The notes: generated by a model not told the origin, from the letters alone. A stretch of 64,000 bases of DNA from Thiocapsa imhoffii (GCF_016583985.1 NZ_NRSD01000013.1:59187-123186), one strand, 5' to 3'. Shown: positions 18,639-28,259, counted from the first letter of the stretch. Numbers and translations: made by a program.

Positions 18639-19793
18639 ATGGCCGAACACCAGGAGAGCACGCTACCGAAACCAAAGAAGTCCGTTGCCTTGTCCGGCAC
18701 CGCCGCGGGTAACACCGCCGTCTGCACCGTCGGGCGCACCGGAAACGACCTGCACTATCGAGGCTACGACATCCTCGACTTCGCCGATCAGGCCGAATTC
18801 GAGGAAATCGCCCATCTTTTGATCCACGGGCATCTGCCGACCGGCGCCGAGCTCACGGCCTACAAGCGCACGCTCAAGGGTCTGCGTGGCCTGCCGGCAG
18901 CGCTCAAGATCGCGCTCGAACAGCTTCCTCCCTCGGCGCACCCGATGGACGTGATGCGCACCGGCGCCTCGGTGCTCGGCACCCTCGAACCCGAGAAGGA
19001 CAGCATGCCGGTCGCCGCCGCGCGCGCCATCGGTGATCGTCTGATCGCGAGCTTCGGCTCCATGCTGCTCTACTGGCATCACTTCGCCCACAACGGCAAG
19101 CGAATCGAGGTGGAGACCGACGACGACTCGATCGGTGGACACTTCCTGCATCTGCTGCATGGCGAGACCCCGTCCGAGGAATGGGTGCGTGCCATGCACA
19201 CCTCGCTCATCCTCTATGCCGAGCACGAGTTCAACGCCTCGACCTTCGCCGCGCGCGTGGTCGCCGGCACCAACTCGGACATCTATTCGGCCATCACCGG
19301 GGCGATCGGTGCATTGCGCGGGCCCAAGCATGGTGGCGCGAACGAGGCTGCCTGCGAGATCCAGAGTCGTTACACCAATGCCGACGAGGCCGAGGCCGAC
19401 ATCCGTGAGCGGGTCGGGCGCAAGGAGATCATCATCGGCTTCGGGCACCCGGTCTACACCACTGGTGATCCGCGCAACGAGGTCATCAAGCGGGTCGCGC
19501 GGCGTCTGTCCGAGTCCAATGGGGACATGCGGATGTACGCGATCGCCGACCGTCTCGAGACCGTCATGTGGGACATCAAGAAGATGTTCCCGAACCTCGA
19601 TTGGTTCTCGGCCGTATCCTACGCGCAGATGGGCGTGCCGATCGCGCACTTCACGCCGATCTTCGTGATCTCGCGCACCACCGGCTGGGTCGCCCATATC
19701 ATCGAGCAACGCCTCGACGCCAAAATCATTCGCCCGAGCGCGAACTATGTGGGTCCGGAGAATCTGAGCTGGGTGCCGCTCGAGCAGCGCTGA
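18639..19793 (+). CDS. prpC: 2-methylcitrate synthase
   Basis: PrpC condenses propionyl-CoA with oxaloacetate to 2-methylcitrate. The 384-residue citrate-synthase-fold protein shows [10 protein letters not shown] near residue 35, the HPMDVMRTG segment, [23 protein letters not shown], and the catalytic [14 protein letters not shown] block. Length and the HPMDVMRT form fit methylcitrate rather than ordinary citrate synthase, and the location between prpB and acnD supports this. A GAGG-type ribosome-binding site lies upstream. Confidence 0.95.
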   Translation: MAEHQESTLPKPKKSVALSGTAAGNTAVCTVGRTGNDLHYRGYDILDFADQAEFEEIAHLLIHGHLPTGAELTAYKRTLKGLRGLPAALKIALEQLPPSAHPMDVMRTGASVLGTLEPEKDSMPVAAARAIGDRLIASFGSMLLYWHHFAHNGKRIEVETDDDSIGGHFLHLLHGETPSEEWVRAMHTSLILYAEHEFNASTFAARVVAGTNSDIYSAITGAIGALRGPKHGGANEAACEIQSRYTNADEAEADIRERVGRKEIIIGFGHPVYTTGDPRNEVIKRVARRLSESNGDMRMYAIADRLETVMWDIKKMFPNLDWFSAVSYAQMGVPIAHFTPIFVISRTTGWVAHIIEQRLDAKIIRPSANYVGPENLSWVPLEQR

Positions 19794-19941
19794 GCACGCC
19801 CGCCCCAGCCCCACGCACTCGGCCCGGACGCCGTGATCGACTGGCGTTCGGGTTGGGCGCCTGCTTCCTCGCGCCGGTTGCTCACCAGAAGCGCCTTTGG
19901 CGTCTCCAGATGTCTCCAACATTCGAGATCCCGTACAGACC

Positions 19942-22548
19942 ATGAACACCGCCTACCGCACACCGCTGCCCGGCACCAGCCTGGATTACTTCGACGCTCA
20001 GGCCGCCGTCGATGCCATTGCACCCGGCGCCTATGCCAAGCTGCCCTATACCGCCCGCGTGCTAGCCGAGAATCTGGTGCGCCGCTGCGCGCCAGAGGAT
20101 CTCGACGCGGCCCTCGGGCAACTCATCGAGCGCCGGCAGGATCTCGATTTCCCCTGGTATCCGGCGCGCGTGGTCTGTCACGACATTCTCGGTCAGACCG
20201 CGTTGGTGGATCTCGCCGGACTGCGCGACGCCATCGCCGAGCAGGGCGGTGATCCCGCACGGGTGAACCCGGTAGTGCCAACCCAGCTCATCGTTGACCA
20301 TTCGCTCGCGGTGGAGCACGCCGGCTTCGACTCGGACGCCTTCGCGAAGAATCGCGCCATCGAAGATCGACGCAACGCCGATCGCTTCCACTTCATCGAC
20401 TGGACGCGCACCGCCTTCCAGAATGTCGACGTCATCCCCGCCGGCAACGGCATCATGCACCAGATCAACCTGGAGAAGATGTCGCCGGTGGTGCAGGTCC
20501 GCGAAGGGGTGGCCTTCCCCGACACCTGTGTCGGCACCGACAGTCACACCCCGCACGTCGACGCGCTTGGCGTAATCGCCGTCGGCGTCGGCGGTCTGGA
20601 GGCCGAGACCGTGATGCTCGGGCGCGCCTCCATGATGCGCCTGCCCGACATCGTCGGCGTCGAACTGACGGGCCAGCGCCAGCCGGGCATCACCGCCACC
20701 GATATCGTTCTCGCCCTGACCGAGTTCCTGCGCACCGAGCGGGTCGTCGGAGCCTATGTCGAGTTCTTCGGCGAGGGCGCGGCCAGCCTCTCGATCGGTG
20801 ATCGCGCGACCATCTCGAATATGTGCCCAGAGTACGGCGCCACCGCCGCGATGTTCTCCATCGATGCCCAGACCATCGCATACTTGCGGCTCACCGGCCG
20901 CGAACCAGAGCAGGTCGCCCTGGTCGAGACCTACGCAAAGACCGCCGGTCTCTGGGCCGACAGCCTGGCGACGGCCGAATATCCGCGGGTGCTTCGGTTC
21001 GACCTCTCCAGCGTGGCACGGAACCTGGCCGGCCCATCCAACCCGCACCGCCGCTTACCGACCAGCGCGCTGCGCGAGCGTGGCATCGCCGTCGACCTCG
21101 ACCAGGCGCTCGCCGAGGAACGCCAGGGCCTGTTGCCCGATGGCGCGGTGATCATCGCCGCCATCACCAGCTGCACCAACACCAGCAACCCGCGCAATGT
21201 CGTGGCCGCCGGTCTGCTCGCCCAGAAGGCCAATGCGCTGGGTCTGACGCGCAAGCCCTGGGTCAAGACCTCCTTCGCGCCCGGTTCCAAGGTCGCCAAG
21301 CTCTATTTGGAGGAGGCCGGTCTGCTCAGCGAGATGGAGCAATTGGGCTTTGGCATCGTCGGGTATGCCTGCACCACCTGCAACGGCATGTCCGGCGCGC
21401 TTGACCCCAAGATCCAGCAGGAGATCATCGAGCGCGATCTCTATGCCGTCGCCGTGCTCTCCGGCAACCGCAACTTCGATGGCCGTATCCACCCCTACGC
21501 CAAGCAGGCCTTCCTCGCCTCGCCGCCGCTGGTGGTCGCTTATGCCATCGCCGGCACCGTGCGCTTCGACATCGAGCAGGACGTCCTGGGACACGACGGA
21601 CATGGCCAGCCCATCACACTCGCGGACCTCTGGCCGAGCGATGAGGAGATCGATGACATCGTCGCCCGCTGCGTCAAGCCGGAGCAGTTCAAACAGGTCT
21701 ATCTCCCGATGTTCGAGCTGGGCACCGTGGAGGCGGCCAAGAGCCCGCTTTACGACTGGCGCCCCCAGTCCACCTACATCCGCCGTCCGCCCTACTGGGA
21801 AGGGGCGCTAGCCGGTGAGCGCACGCTCAAGGGCTTGCGTCCCCTGGCGGTACTCGGTGACAACATCACCACCGACCACCTCTCGCCTTCCAACGCCATC
21901 CTGCCCGACAGCGCGGCCGGCGAGTATCTGGCGCGGATGGGCTTGCCGGAGGAGGACTTTAACTCCTACGCCACCCATCGCGGCGATCACCTGACCGCCC
22001 AGCGCGCGACCTTCGCCAATCCCAAGCTGATCAACGAGATGGCCGTGGTCGATGGACAGGTCAAGCAGGGCTCGCTGGCGCGGGTCGAACCAGACGGCCA
22101 GGTGATGCGCATGTGGGAGGCGATCGAGACCTACATGGCGCGCAAGCAACCACTCATCATCATCGCCGGCGCTGACTATGGTCAGGGGTCCTCGCGCGAC
22201 TGGGCGGCCAAGGGCGTGCGTCTCGCCGGGGTCGAGGCCATCGCCGCCGAGGGCTTCGAGCGCATCCACCGCACCAATCTGATTGGCATGGGCGTGCTGC
22301 CGCTGGAGTTCAAGCCAGGCGTGAACCGCCAAACGCTCGGCATCGACGGCACCGAGACCTATGACGTCATCGGTGAGCGCCGACCGCGCGCCGACCTGAC
22401 CCTGGTCATCCAGCGCAAGAACGGCGAGCGTGTCGAGGTGCCCGTGACCTGCCGGCTCGACACCGCCGAGGAACTCTTGATCTACGAAGCCGGCGGCGTG
22501 CTGCAACGCTTCGCGCAAGACTTCCTCGAAGCGACCAAGGCGGCTTAG
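19942..22548 (+). CDS. acnD: Fe/S-dependent 2-methylisocitrate dehydratase AcnD
   Basis: AcnD dehydrates 2-methylcitrate; with PrpF it replaces PrpD in many non-enteric bacteria. The 868-residue aconitase-type protein has the [4Fe-4S] cysteines Cys411 in CTNTSNP and Cys477/Cys480 in CTTCNG, VCHD and VGTDSHTPHVDALG in the N-terminal part, and the swivel domain with GADYGQGSSRDWAAKG. I start at the ATG at 19942; the frame is open further upstream without homology. It is followed after 6 bp by prpF, and no prpD is in the locus. Confidence 0.95.
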   Translation: MNTAYRTPLPGTSLDYFDAQAAVDAIAPGAYAKLPYTARVLAENLVRRCAPEDLDAALGQLIERRQDLDFPWYPARVVCHDILGQTALVDLAGLRDAIAEQGGDPARVNPVVPTQLIVDHSLAVEHAGFDSDAFAKNRAIEDRRNADRFHFIDWTRTAFQNVDVIPAGNGIMHQINLEKMSPVVQVREGVAFPDTCVGTDSHTPHVDALGVIAVGVGGLEAETVMLGRASMMRLPDIVGVELTGQRQPGITATDIVLALTEFLRTERVVGAYVEFFGEGAASLSIGDRATISNMCPEYGATAAMFSIDAQTIAYLRLTGREPEQVALVETYAKTAGLWADSLATAEYPRVLRFDLSSVARNLAGPSNPHRRLPTSALRERGIAVDLDQALAEERQGLLPDGAVIIAAITSCTNTSNPRNVVAAGLLAQKANALGLTRKPWVKTSFAPGSKVAKLYLEEAGLLSEMEQLGFGIVGYACTTCNGMSGALDPKIQQEIIERDLYAVAVLSGNRNFDGRIHPYAKQAFLASPPLVVAYAIAGTVRFDIEQDVLGHDGHGQPITLADLWPSDEEIDDIVARCVKPEQFKQVYLPMFELGTVEAAKSPLYDWRPQSTYIRRPPYWEGALAGERTLKGLRPLAVLGDNITTDHLSPSNAILPDSAAGEYLARMGLPEEDFNSYATHRGDHLTAQRATFANPKLINEMAVVDGQVKQGSLARVEPDGQVMRMWEAIETYMARKQPLIIIAGADYGQGSSRDWAAKGVRLAGVEAIAAEGFERIHRTNLIGMGVLPLEFKPGVNRQTLGIDGTETYDVIGERRPRADLTLVIQRKNGERVEVPVTCRLDTAEELLIYEAGGVLQRFAQDFLEATKAA

Positions 22549-22554
22549 ACCAAT

Positions 22555-23748
22555 ATGTCTCAACGACCACAGATCAAAATCCCTGCGACCTATATGCGTG
22601 GCGGAACCAGCAAGGGCGTCTTCTTTCGACGGCCAGACCTTCCGGAACGCGCCCAGGTCCCGGGCACGGCGCGCGATGCCCTGCTGCTGCGCGTCATCGG
22701 CAGCCCCGACCCGTACGGGAAACAGATCGACGGCCTCGGCGGGGCGACCTCCAGCACCAGCAAGACGGTCATCCTCACCAAGAGCAGTCGCCCGGACCAC
22801 GACGTCGACTATCTGTTCGGCCAGGTTTCGATCGACACGGCCTTCGTTGATTGGAGCGGGAATTGTGGCAACCTCTCGGCAGCGGTCGGACCCTTTGCCA
22901 TCAGCAATGGTCTGGTCGATCCCGAACGCATCCCCGAGCACGGAATCTGCACGGTGCGGATCTGGCAGGCCAACATCGGCAAGACCATCATCGCGCACGT
23001 CCCCATGACCAACGGCGAGGTGCAGGAGACGGGTGATTTCGAACTCGACGGCGTGACCTTCCCGGCCGCCGAGGTGCAACTCGAATTCCTCGATCCGGCC
23101 GATGAGGGGGACGGCGATGGCGGCGGCTCCATGTTCCCGACCGGCAACCTGGTCGATGACCTAGAGGTCCCTGGCGTCGGCACGCTCAAGGCGACCCTGA
23201 TCAATGCCGGCATCCCGACCCTGTTCGTCGACGCCGAGGCCATCGGCTACATCGGCACCGAGTTGCAGGACGCCATCAACGGCGATCCCAAGGCGCTGGC
23301 CATGTTCGAGACCATCCGCGCTTACGGAGCAGTCCGCATGGGGCTGATCCAGGACATCAGCGAGGCCGCAACCCGCCAGCACACGCCCAAGATCGCCTTT
23401 GTCGCCCCGCCAGCCGACTATGTCGCCTCGAGCGGCAAGCCGGTCGCGGCGAGCGAGATCGATCTGTGCGTGCGCGCGCTCTCGATGGGTAAACTACATC
23501 ACGCCATGATGGGGACAGCCGCGGTCGCGATTGGGACCGCAGCCGCCATCCCGGGGACGCTGGTGAACCTGGCGGCTGGCGGTGGCGAGCGCACGGCAGT
23601 GCGGTTCGGTCATCCCTCGGGCACCCTACGGGTCGGCGCCGAGGCCCGGCTGATCGATGGCAACTGGACCGTGACCAAGGCCATCATGAGCCGCAGCGCA
23701 CGGGTGCTGATGGAAGGCTGGGTGCGCATCCCCGGGGACGCCTATTGA
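22555..23748 (+). CDS. prpF: PrpF, AcnD-accessory aconitate isomerase family protein
   Basis: PrpF is required with AcnD in the methylcitrate cycle and isomerises the trans or cis aconitate-type intermediate. The 397-residue protein opens with the diagnostic ATYMRGGTSKGVFF and has DGLGGATSSTSKTVIL, the WSGNCGNLS motif and FGHPSGTLRVG near the end, all PrpF hallmarks; the fold is of the diaminopimelate-epimerase type. It follows acnD by 6 bp with no clear ribosome-binding site, consistent with coupling. It ends the prp run. Confidence 0.95.
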   Translation: MSQRPQIKIPATYMRGGTSKGVFFRRPDLPERAQVPGTARDALLLRVIGSPDPYGKQIDGLGGATSSTSKTVILTKSSRPDHDVDYLFGQVSIDTAFVDWSGNCGNLSAAVGPFAISNGLVDPERIPEHGICTVRIWQANIGKTIIAHVPMTNGEVQETGDFELDGVTFPAAEVQLEFLDPADEGDGDGGGSMFPTGNLVDDLEVPGVGTLKATLINAGIPTLFVDAEAIGYIGTELQDAINGDPKALAMFETIRAYGAVRMGLIQDISEAATRQHTPKIAFVAPPADYVASSGKPVAASEIDLCVRALSMGKLHHAMMGTAAVAIGTAAAIPGTLVNLAAGGGERTAVRFGHPSGTLRVGAEARLIDGNWTVTKAIMSRSARVLMEGWVRIPGDAY

Positions 23749-23847
23749 GACGGACGAGCGCCCACACGCCAGAGCGCGTCGGGCGCAACCACTCGCCTTT
23801 GGCCATGGGGGCCCTCGTCGTCCTCGATGTGCTCGCGGATGACTGCA

Positions 23848-23875
23848 GGTCGCGGTTCAAACTGAAACCGCGACC
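23848..23875 (-). terminator. Hairpin after the 44-residue membrane protein gene
   Basis: GGTCGCGGTT and AACCGCGACC form a perfect 10-bp stem with an 8-base loop. On the minus strand it begins 7 bases after the stop codon of the small gene; it also lies 100 bp past the end of prpF and may serve both. There is no T-run. Confidence 0.55.
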
Positions 23876-23881
23876 CCTCGA

Positions 23882-24016
23882 TCATTTCGGACCCTTGCCC
23901 GTGAACGAGTGAAAGGTCTCGACCACGCGGTCTTGAAATTCCCGTGCCCAGGGTGGCTGCGGCCAATTCCAGCCAATGACGATTCCAACGGCCAAAGCGA
24001 GCAAAACTACGATCAT
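23882..24016 (-). CDS. Small single-pass membrane protein, 44 residues
   Basis: This gene is below usual length cut-offs. The product starts MIVVLLALAVGIVIGWNWP, one hydrophobic helix over residues 1-17 with a short Trp/Pro motif, followed by a polar tail of about 25 residues ending TGKGPK. A GGAG ribosome-binding site lies about 8 bases before the ATG, the start lies 56 bp after the stop of a larger membrane protein on the same strand, and a perfect hairpin follows the stop. These three features together argue it is real. The function is unknown; it may assist the membrane protein upstream. Confidence 0.6.
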   Translation of the reverse strand: MIVVLLALAVGIVIGWNWPQPPWAREFQDRVVETFHSFTGKGPK

Positions 24017-24072
24017 CAGATGTTCTCCAGTCGTGTCAAGTTCAATCGTGGCGGTCGCAATGCGCTCTCGCG

Positions 24073-24843
24073 CTAGGATGAGGGCCCTATGCGAAACCCT
24101 AGGATCTGCAGCAAGATGCCCGTCACCGCGCCGCCGAAAAGGCCACCAAGAAATCCCAACGGCACAGCGCCTAGGATGCGATTAGAGACCTCCCCCGCCT
24201 GGCTTTCTAGCATCACGCTAGCCGCACCGCCGATGATCCAGACACTGGAACCCACAACCGCGGCGATCAACCCGGAAACGACAGCAGCAGAGATCAGCGC
24301 TGGAAACCAGCGTGCACAATGCCCGACCAGCCATCGCTCCGAGATCTGGAAGAAGGTCCCGACCAAGGCGACGACGCCGGCCGCCATGAAGAGGACATCC
24401 AGGTCACGCCCGAGGATTGCCAGGGTCAGCGCCAGGCAGCCGCCCGCGAAGAGTCCAGCCAGTAAACCGCTGAGCACCTCTGCCAAGGGACGTCCGCCAC
24501 CCGGGACCATCCAGGCATAGAACAGGCCCGCGAGCACGCCCCCGAGCCCAGCGATTCCCGCGATCCCCAAGAGCTCCACAACCGGACCCACCACGATCAA
24601 ATAGCCGATCGAGGCCAGGATGCCAGCCATCGCGCCGACCAGCGCCACCGGCATCGCACTGTAAAAGGCCGACGTCGTCGTCGCGGCCACCGCGGCGGCG
24701 GCGACCAAAGGCACCCACCCCACCAGTCCCAAGGAACTCAAGAGGGCATGCAGGCCACCGAATAAGGCACCAAACAGAGCGCCCGCAAGCCCCCAGACAA
24801 ACAGGGTTGTAATGATGGATGCAATCTTCTCCTTCACGGTCAT
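24073..24843 (-). CDS. Polytopic membrane protein of unknown function
   Basis: I do not recognise a family. The 256-residue product is almost wholly hydrophobic and Gly/Ala-rich, with about seven or eight predicted transmembrane segments and only short polar loops. Glycine-zipper-like stretches such as GLAGALFGALFGGL occur near the N-terminus and GFLGGLFGGAVTG near the C-terminus. I start at the ATG at 24843 with GAGG upstream; the frame stays open to 25005, but that stretch contains a 17-bp tandem repeat whose length is not a multiple of three, so it is more likely non-coding. A small membrane protein gene follows on the same strand. Confidence 0.6.
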   Translation of the reverse strand: MTVKEKIASIITTLFVWGLAGALFGALFGGLHALLSSLGLVGWVPLVAAAAVAATTTSAFYSAMPVALVGAMAGILASIGYLIVVGPVVELLGIAGIAGLGGVLAGLFYAWMVPGGGRPLAEVLSGLLAGLFAGGCLALTLAILGRDLDVLFMAAGVVALVGTFFQISERWLVGHCARWFPALISAAVVSGLIAAVVGSSVWIIGGAASVMLESQAGEVSNRILGAVPLGFLGGLFGGAVTGILLQILGFRIGPSS

Positions 24844-24878
24844 CTGGCCTCGGTCGGTGTATTCATCCTCGCCGTGCC

Positions 24879-24912
24879 CCAAATCGGACCGTCCACCAAA
24901 CCGGACCGTCCA
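24879..24912 (-). repeat. 17-bp tandem repeat with palindromic cores, candidate operator
   Basis: Read on the minus strand, TGGACGGTCCGGTTTGG is followed at once by TGGACGGTCCGATTTGG, two 17-bp units with one mismatch. Each unit holds GGAC-G-GTCC, an inverted repeat around one base. The pair lies 36-69 bp before the start of the membrane protein gene at 24843, a fitting place for an operator. Confidence 0.55.
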
Positions 24913-25484
24913 GATGGGCAAGGCACCAGATCCCACGATCCATCCGCGTGACCACCAGATGCGGTCACATCCGGTCCCCGGCCACGATCGTGCAAGCCAC
25001 GCCACCAGCGCGGAACCGGTCTAGCCCAGATGCACAAGTTTAGCGGTTCGGTTGCCCTCGATCCTGGAGACTAACCGGCAGCACGGCTCTTGTGGCGTCA
25101 AGCGTCGGAGTCGCCGCAACCCGAGAACCCGAGCGCGAACTGACACAAGATCGCCCTACAACCTGTCGCGGTATCCGAACCCACCAAGGCGTTGACAGCT
25201 TACCACAGCAGAACGGCCGTGATCGCCAGCGCCACACCGACCGGTCGCGCCGGGGCCGGGACGAGACTGACCACGAGCAAGAGGATCAGGCTTGTCGGAT
25301 CCAGGCCGACTCAGACGAAGGTCACAAAAGTCGTCGCCGCCTGGCGCAATTTGCGCGACACTACCCCTGAGCGCACCACGCTCAACCACCGATGCCCTGT
25401 GCGCGGCCACCCAGCTGTCCCAGCGACACGCGTGGACTCGTTCAACCCATCGCTGGCATCCCTGCGCTGAACACCGAGCCGAGC
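24913..25484. other. Divergent gap with no supported gene
   Basis: The 572 bp lie between a minus-strand membrane protein gene and a plus-strand gene of unknown function. A 36-codon hydrophobic frame on the minus strand (25200-25310, two possible membrane segments) follows a stop codon in the same frame and has no start codon or ribosome-binding site I trust. It may be a decayed remnant. Otherwise nothing recognisable. Confidence 0.3.
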
Positions 25485-26381
25485 ATGTCCGAACAACTCA
25501 TGAACGGCACCCTCGCCGTCATCGATGGTGAAAGCCGGGTGTACTATGACGGCTACTGGATCAAGCACTACGCGCCTCCGCAAGACACCCTGGAGACCAA
25601 ACGTCGCCTCATACAAGCCTTGACGCGGCGTCTGTTCAATCATGTCGAGCATGGCATCAACATTCCCGGCGCGCGACTCGACGAGGTCCGCGCGGCCTTC
25701 CAAGCCGAAAGCGAGCCCGCGCTGAAGCGGGTCAAGGGGGCCATGCTGGCTGGCGCCCTATTCAACCGGGTGGCCGACATCTTCACCTGCTTGGTCGATC
25801 TGCAGATCGCGGGCGTCACCATCAGTCCCGATGATTCCTTGATGATCCAATGCGAGCAGTATCTGATCGAGGCGCTGGAACTGGGGCCATTGGTGCGACA
25901 TCGTGGCGGGCACGAAGGCATCGATGAACTCTGGGGCGAGCCATTCAAGGCCTTCTCGATGTCCGTTGCGGATTTCTACGACAGCCGGTACCTCAAGATC
26001 GCCTTGGCCATGCGGGACATCGATCGGATCGCCACGGCGATGAAAGAGACGATCGCCGAGAGTCTGCAGATCACCGCCGCCGCATCGGCCATTGACGAGC
26101 TGACCGATGCGGCAAAGCGCAAATGCGAGATCCTGCGGACCGACCCGGCAATCTTCGAAGTGTGGCCGGCTTTCGTCGTGGCGGCCGAGCGCGTCACGCG
26201 GTTGGCACCCGCATTGCCGGCGTCAACCGCATCCGTGACGCGTCAGGAGATCATCGAAGCCGCCAAGTTATTGCGGTCAGGGGTTGAATTGATCGGTTTC
26301 ATCGTGCGTGCCCGTGTTCAGATGCCCAAGAGCACGCGCGAATTCATCGAGGAATGCCAATCCTTCCACGCCACCCTCTGA
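25485..26381 (+). CDS. Unknown soluble, mainly helical protein
   Basis: I do not recognise this 298-residue protein. It is predicted cytoplasmic, with no signal peptide or membrane helix, and mostly alpha-helical. Features are an N-terminal VIDGESRVYYDGYWIKHY stretch, a charged LETKRRLIQALTRRLFNHVEHG segment near residue 35, a central region with SMSVADFYDSRYLK, and a C-terminal EAAKLLRSGVELIGF segment. Codon use resembles the neighbours, and the frame is full length with an ATG preceded by GAGCCGAGC. It lies 70 bp before yqiA on the same strand and is divergent from a membrane protein gene. Confidence 0.55.
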   Translation: MSEQLMNGTLAVIDGESRVYYDGYWIKHYAPPQDTLETKRRLIQALTRRLFNHVEHGINIPGARLDEVRAAFQAESEPALKRVKGAMLAGALFNRVADIFTCLVDLQIAGVTISPDDSLMIQCEQYLIEALELGPLVRHRGGHEGIDELWGEPFKAFSMSVADFYDSRYLKIALAMRDIDRIATAMKETIAESLQITAAASAIDELTDAAKRKCEILRTDPAIFEVWPAFVVAAERVTRLAPALPASTASVTRQEIIEAAKLLRSGVELIGFIVRARVQMPKSTREFIEECQSFHATL

Positions 26382-26451
26382 TCCCTCACCCCGCTCGTGC
26401 TGCATCCATTCCCGGCGTGATCCACGCGGGCACCGACCGAGGACCATCTGC

Positions 26452-27018
26452 ATGCTCGTCTATCTCCACGGACTCAATAGTTCCAGTCGCTCCGACAAGG
26501 CCAACCGACTGCGCGATGGACTCGCCCCTTACCCAGTTATCGCCGTCGATTACGACGCGCATCGACCAGCCACGGCGATCGCGCAACTGCACACCCGTTT
26601 TGCGCAACTCGGAGCGACCGAGCAACCGCTGGTGATCGGCAGCTCGATGGGTGGTTTCTACGGTCAGTATCTCGCCCGCCACTGTGCGTTCGCCCATCTC
26701 TATTTGATCAACCCGGCACTCACGCCCTGGACGTTGCTCGCTGACCGCATCGGCGAGGTGATGACCAGCGCGCAGGGCGAACGCTATCGCATCACCCAGT
26801 CCCTGATCGACGCCACACGTCCTTATGGGATCGATCGCCCCTGCGACGGCACCCCGACTACCCTGTTCCTGGAGCGCGGTGACGAAGTCATCGATGCGCG
26901 GATCGCCGAAACCCACTATCGCGACTGCGGACGCCTGTTTGTCTGGGACGGCGGCGATCATGCCTTCCAGCATCTCGACGCGGTCATCGCCTGTCTGCGC
27001 CAGGATCTCAGCTTGTGA
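26452..27018 (+). CDS. yqiA: YqiA-type esterase (alpha/beta hydrolase)
   Basis: The 188-residue protein is a small UPF0227/YqiA-type hydrolase active on acyl esters in vitro in E. coli; the physiological substrate is unknown. The N-terminal MLVYLHGLNSSS supplies the oxyanion loop, the nucleophile is Ser65 in GSSMGGFYG, and Asp144 (RGDEV) and His170 (GGDHAF) complete the triad. I start at the ATG at 26452; the frame is open further upstream into the previous gene's 3' end. It converges with the TraB-type gene after 35 bp. Confidence 0.9.
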   Translation: MLVYLHGLNSSSRSDKANRLRDGLAPYPVIAVDYDAHRPATAIAQLHTRFAQLGATEQPLVIGSSMGGFYGQYLARHCAFAHLYLINPALTPWTLLADRIGEVMTSAQGERYRITQSLIDATRPYGIDRPCDGTPTTLFLERGDEVIDARIAETHYRDCGRLFVWDGGDHAFQHLDAVIACLRQDLSL

Positions 27019-27053
27019 TGCGGCCTCACCGAGCACCCAGTCGGTTGAGGACA

Positions 27054-28259
27054 CTAGGCGCCTGGGCCTCGCACCAACTGATCGAAGATGTGGAAACCAG
27101 CGACATAGGTGCCGATGGCCGAGCCCAGGGTGCTGAACAGAAAGACCAGGAAGACGCGTGACACGCGATTGCGCCACCAGCCGCGAAGGTTGACCACGTC
27201 CGCGCGCAGATGACCAAAGTCGGCGACCCGGGGTTTGCGCATCGCCAGTTCAACCGCGGCGGTGACCATGCCGGCGCCAATCGTCGGGTTCAGTGAGGTC
27301 AGCGGCGCCGCGACGAAGGCCGCGCCCACGGTCAAGGGGTGTCCACCAGCGAGTGCCACGCCGAGCGCGGACAGTCCGCCGTTGATCAGCACCCAGGCCA
27401 CAACCAGTCCCCAACCAAAACTCGTGCTTTGCGAAAAGCCGAAGGCAAAGCCGCTCAGGATCAGGATCACCACCAGCCATGCCAGCACGCGAGGCCAGCG
27501 GCTCGGCGGCGGCACCTGCTCCAATGCGCGCACCACGCCCCGCGGCTCCTCCCGATCCCGCTCAAGGTACTCGCCAATCCCCTTCAGGTGTCCGGCGCCC
27601 ACCACGGCGAGGATCCGCTTCGCGCCAACCCGTTGCGGCTCGCTGCGCAGCTTGGCCGCCATATAGCGGTCGCGCTCGTCGATCAGCGGTCGGTAGAGAT
27701 CCTGCCGATCATGCGCGAATTCGGCGAAGGTAGTCTCCAACACATCACCATCCTTGAGGTGTTCGATTTCCTCTTCACTGACCTTCTCGGCGGTCAGCAT
27801 CGACGCCAACAGACCGGTAAACAAGGTGTAACGCTTCCACCAATTCAGATTCGCCGAGATCCGCTTCAAGGTGACGCCGATCTCGCGATCGATCAGCAAC
27901 ACCGGCAAATCAAGTTCCTTGGCCACATGCACAGCCACGCGCTGCTCGGCACCCGGCTCGATATCAAACTGATCCGCAAGCCGTTGCTGATAGGCGGACA
28001 GGGCCAGATTGGCCATCACCATGTAGACTTGTCGCTGTCGAATCACGGAGAAAAGGTCCAGCTCCGACAGGGATTTTGGATCCATCAAGGCGGAGAACCG
28101 GCTCTGGCAGAGTTCCACGGCAACCGCGTCATAGTCACCGCTTCGCAGGAGGGTTCGCACCTCCTCCGCGCTGGCGCGGGAGACATGGGCCGTTCCAAGC
28201 AATGTCACACGGACATCGGCGAGGTCGATCTCACGCTTCGGCTCATTCGATTCAGACAT
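27054..28259 (-). CDS. TraB/PrgY-family membrane protein
   Basis: TraB-type proteins are conserved from archaea to human TRABD; PrgY of Enterococcus inactivates a peptide pheromone. The 401-residue product has an N-terminal TraB domain (about residues 15-240) with VTLLGTAHVSRASAEEVR and VAVELCQSRF, then an AVVGAGHLKGI motif that carries the second conserved Gly-His, followed by four or so transmembrane helices from about residue 255. The TIKI/EreA-like metal-binding Gly-x-x-His pairs are present. ATG at 28259; a GTG at 28268 is possible. The cellular role here is unknown. Confidence 0.85.
   Translation of the reverse strand: MSESNEPKREIDLADVRVTLLGTAHVSRASAEEVRTLLRSGDYDAVAVELCQSRFSALMDPKSLSELDLFSVIRQRQVYMVMANLALSAYQQRLADQFDIEPGAEQRVAVHVAKELDLPVLLIDREIGVTLKRISANLNWWKRYTLFTGLLASMLTAEKVSEEEIEHLKDGDVLETTFAEFAHDRQDLYRPLIDERDRYMAAKLRSEPQRVGAKRILAVVGAGHLKGIGEYLERDREEPRGVVRALEQVPPPSRWPRVLAWLVVILILSGFAFGFSQSTSFGWGLVVAWVLINGGLSALGVALAGGHPLTVGAAFVAAPLTSLNPTIGAGMVTAAVELAMRKPRVADFGHLRADVVNLRGWWRNRVSRVFLVFLFSTLGSAIGTYVAGFHIFDQLVRGPGA

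Noticed and set aside
18663..19949. 428-codon frame antisense to prpC
   Set aside because: Mirrors the conserved prpC frame and has no domain.
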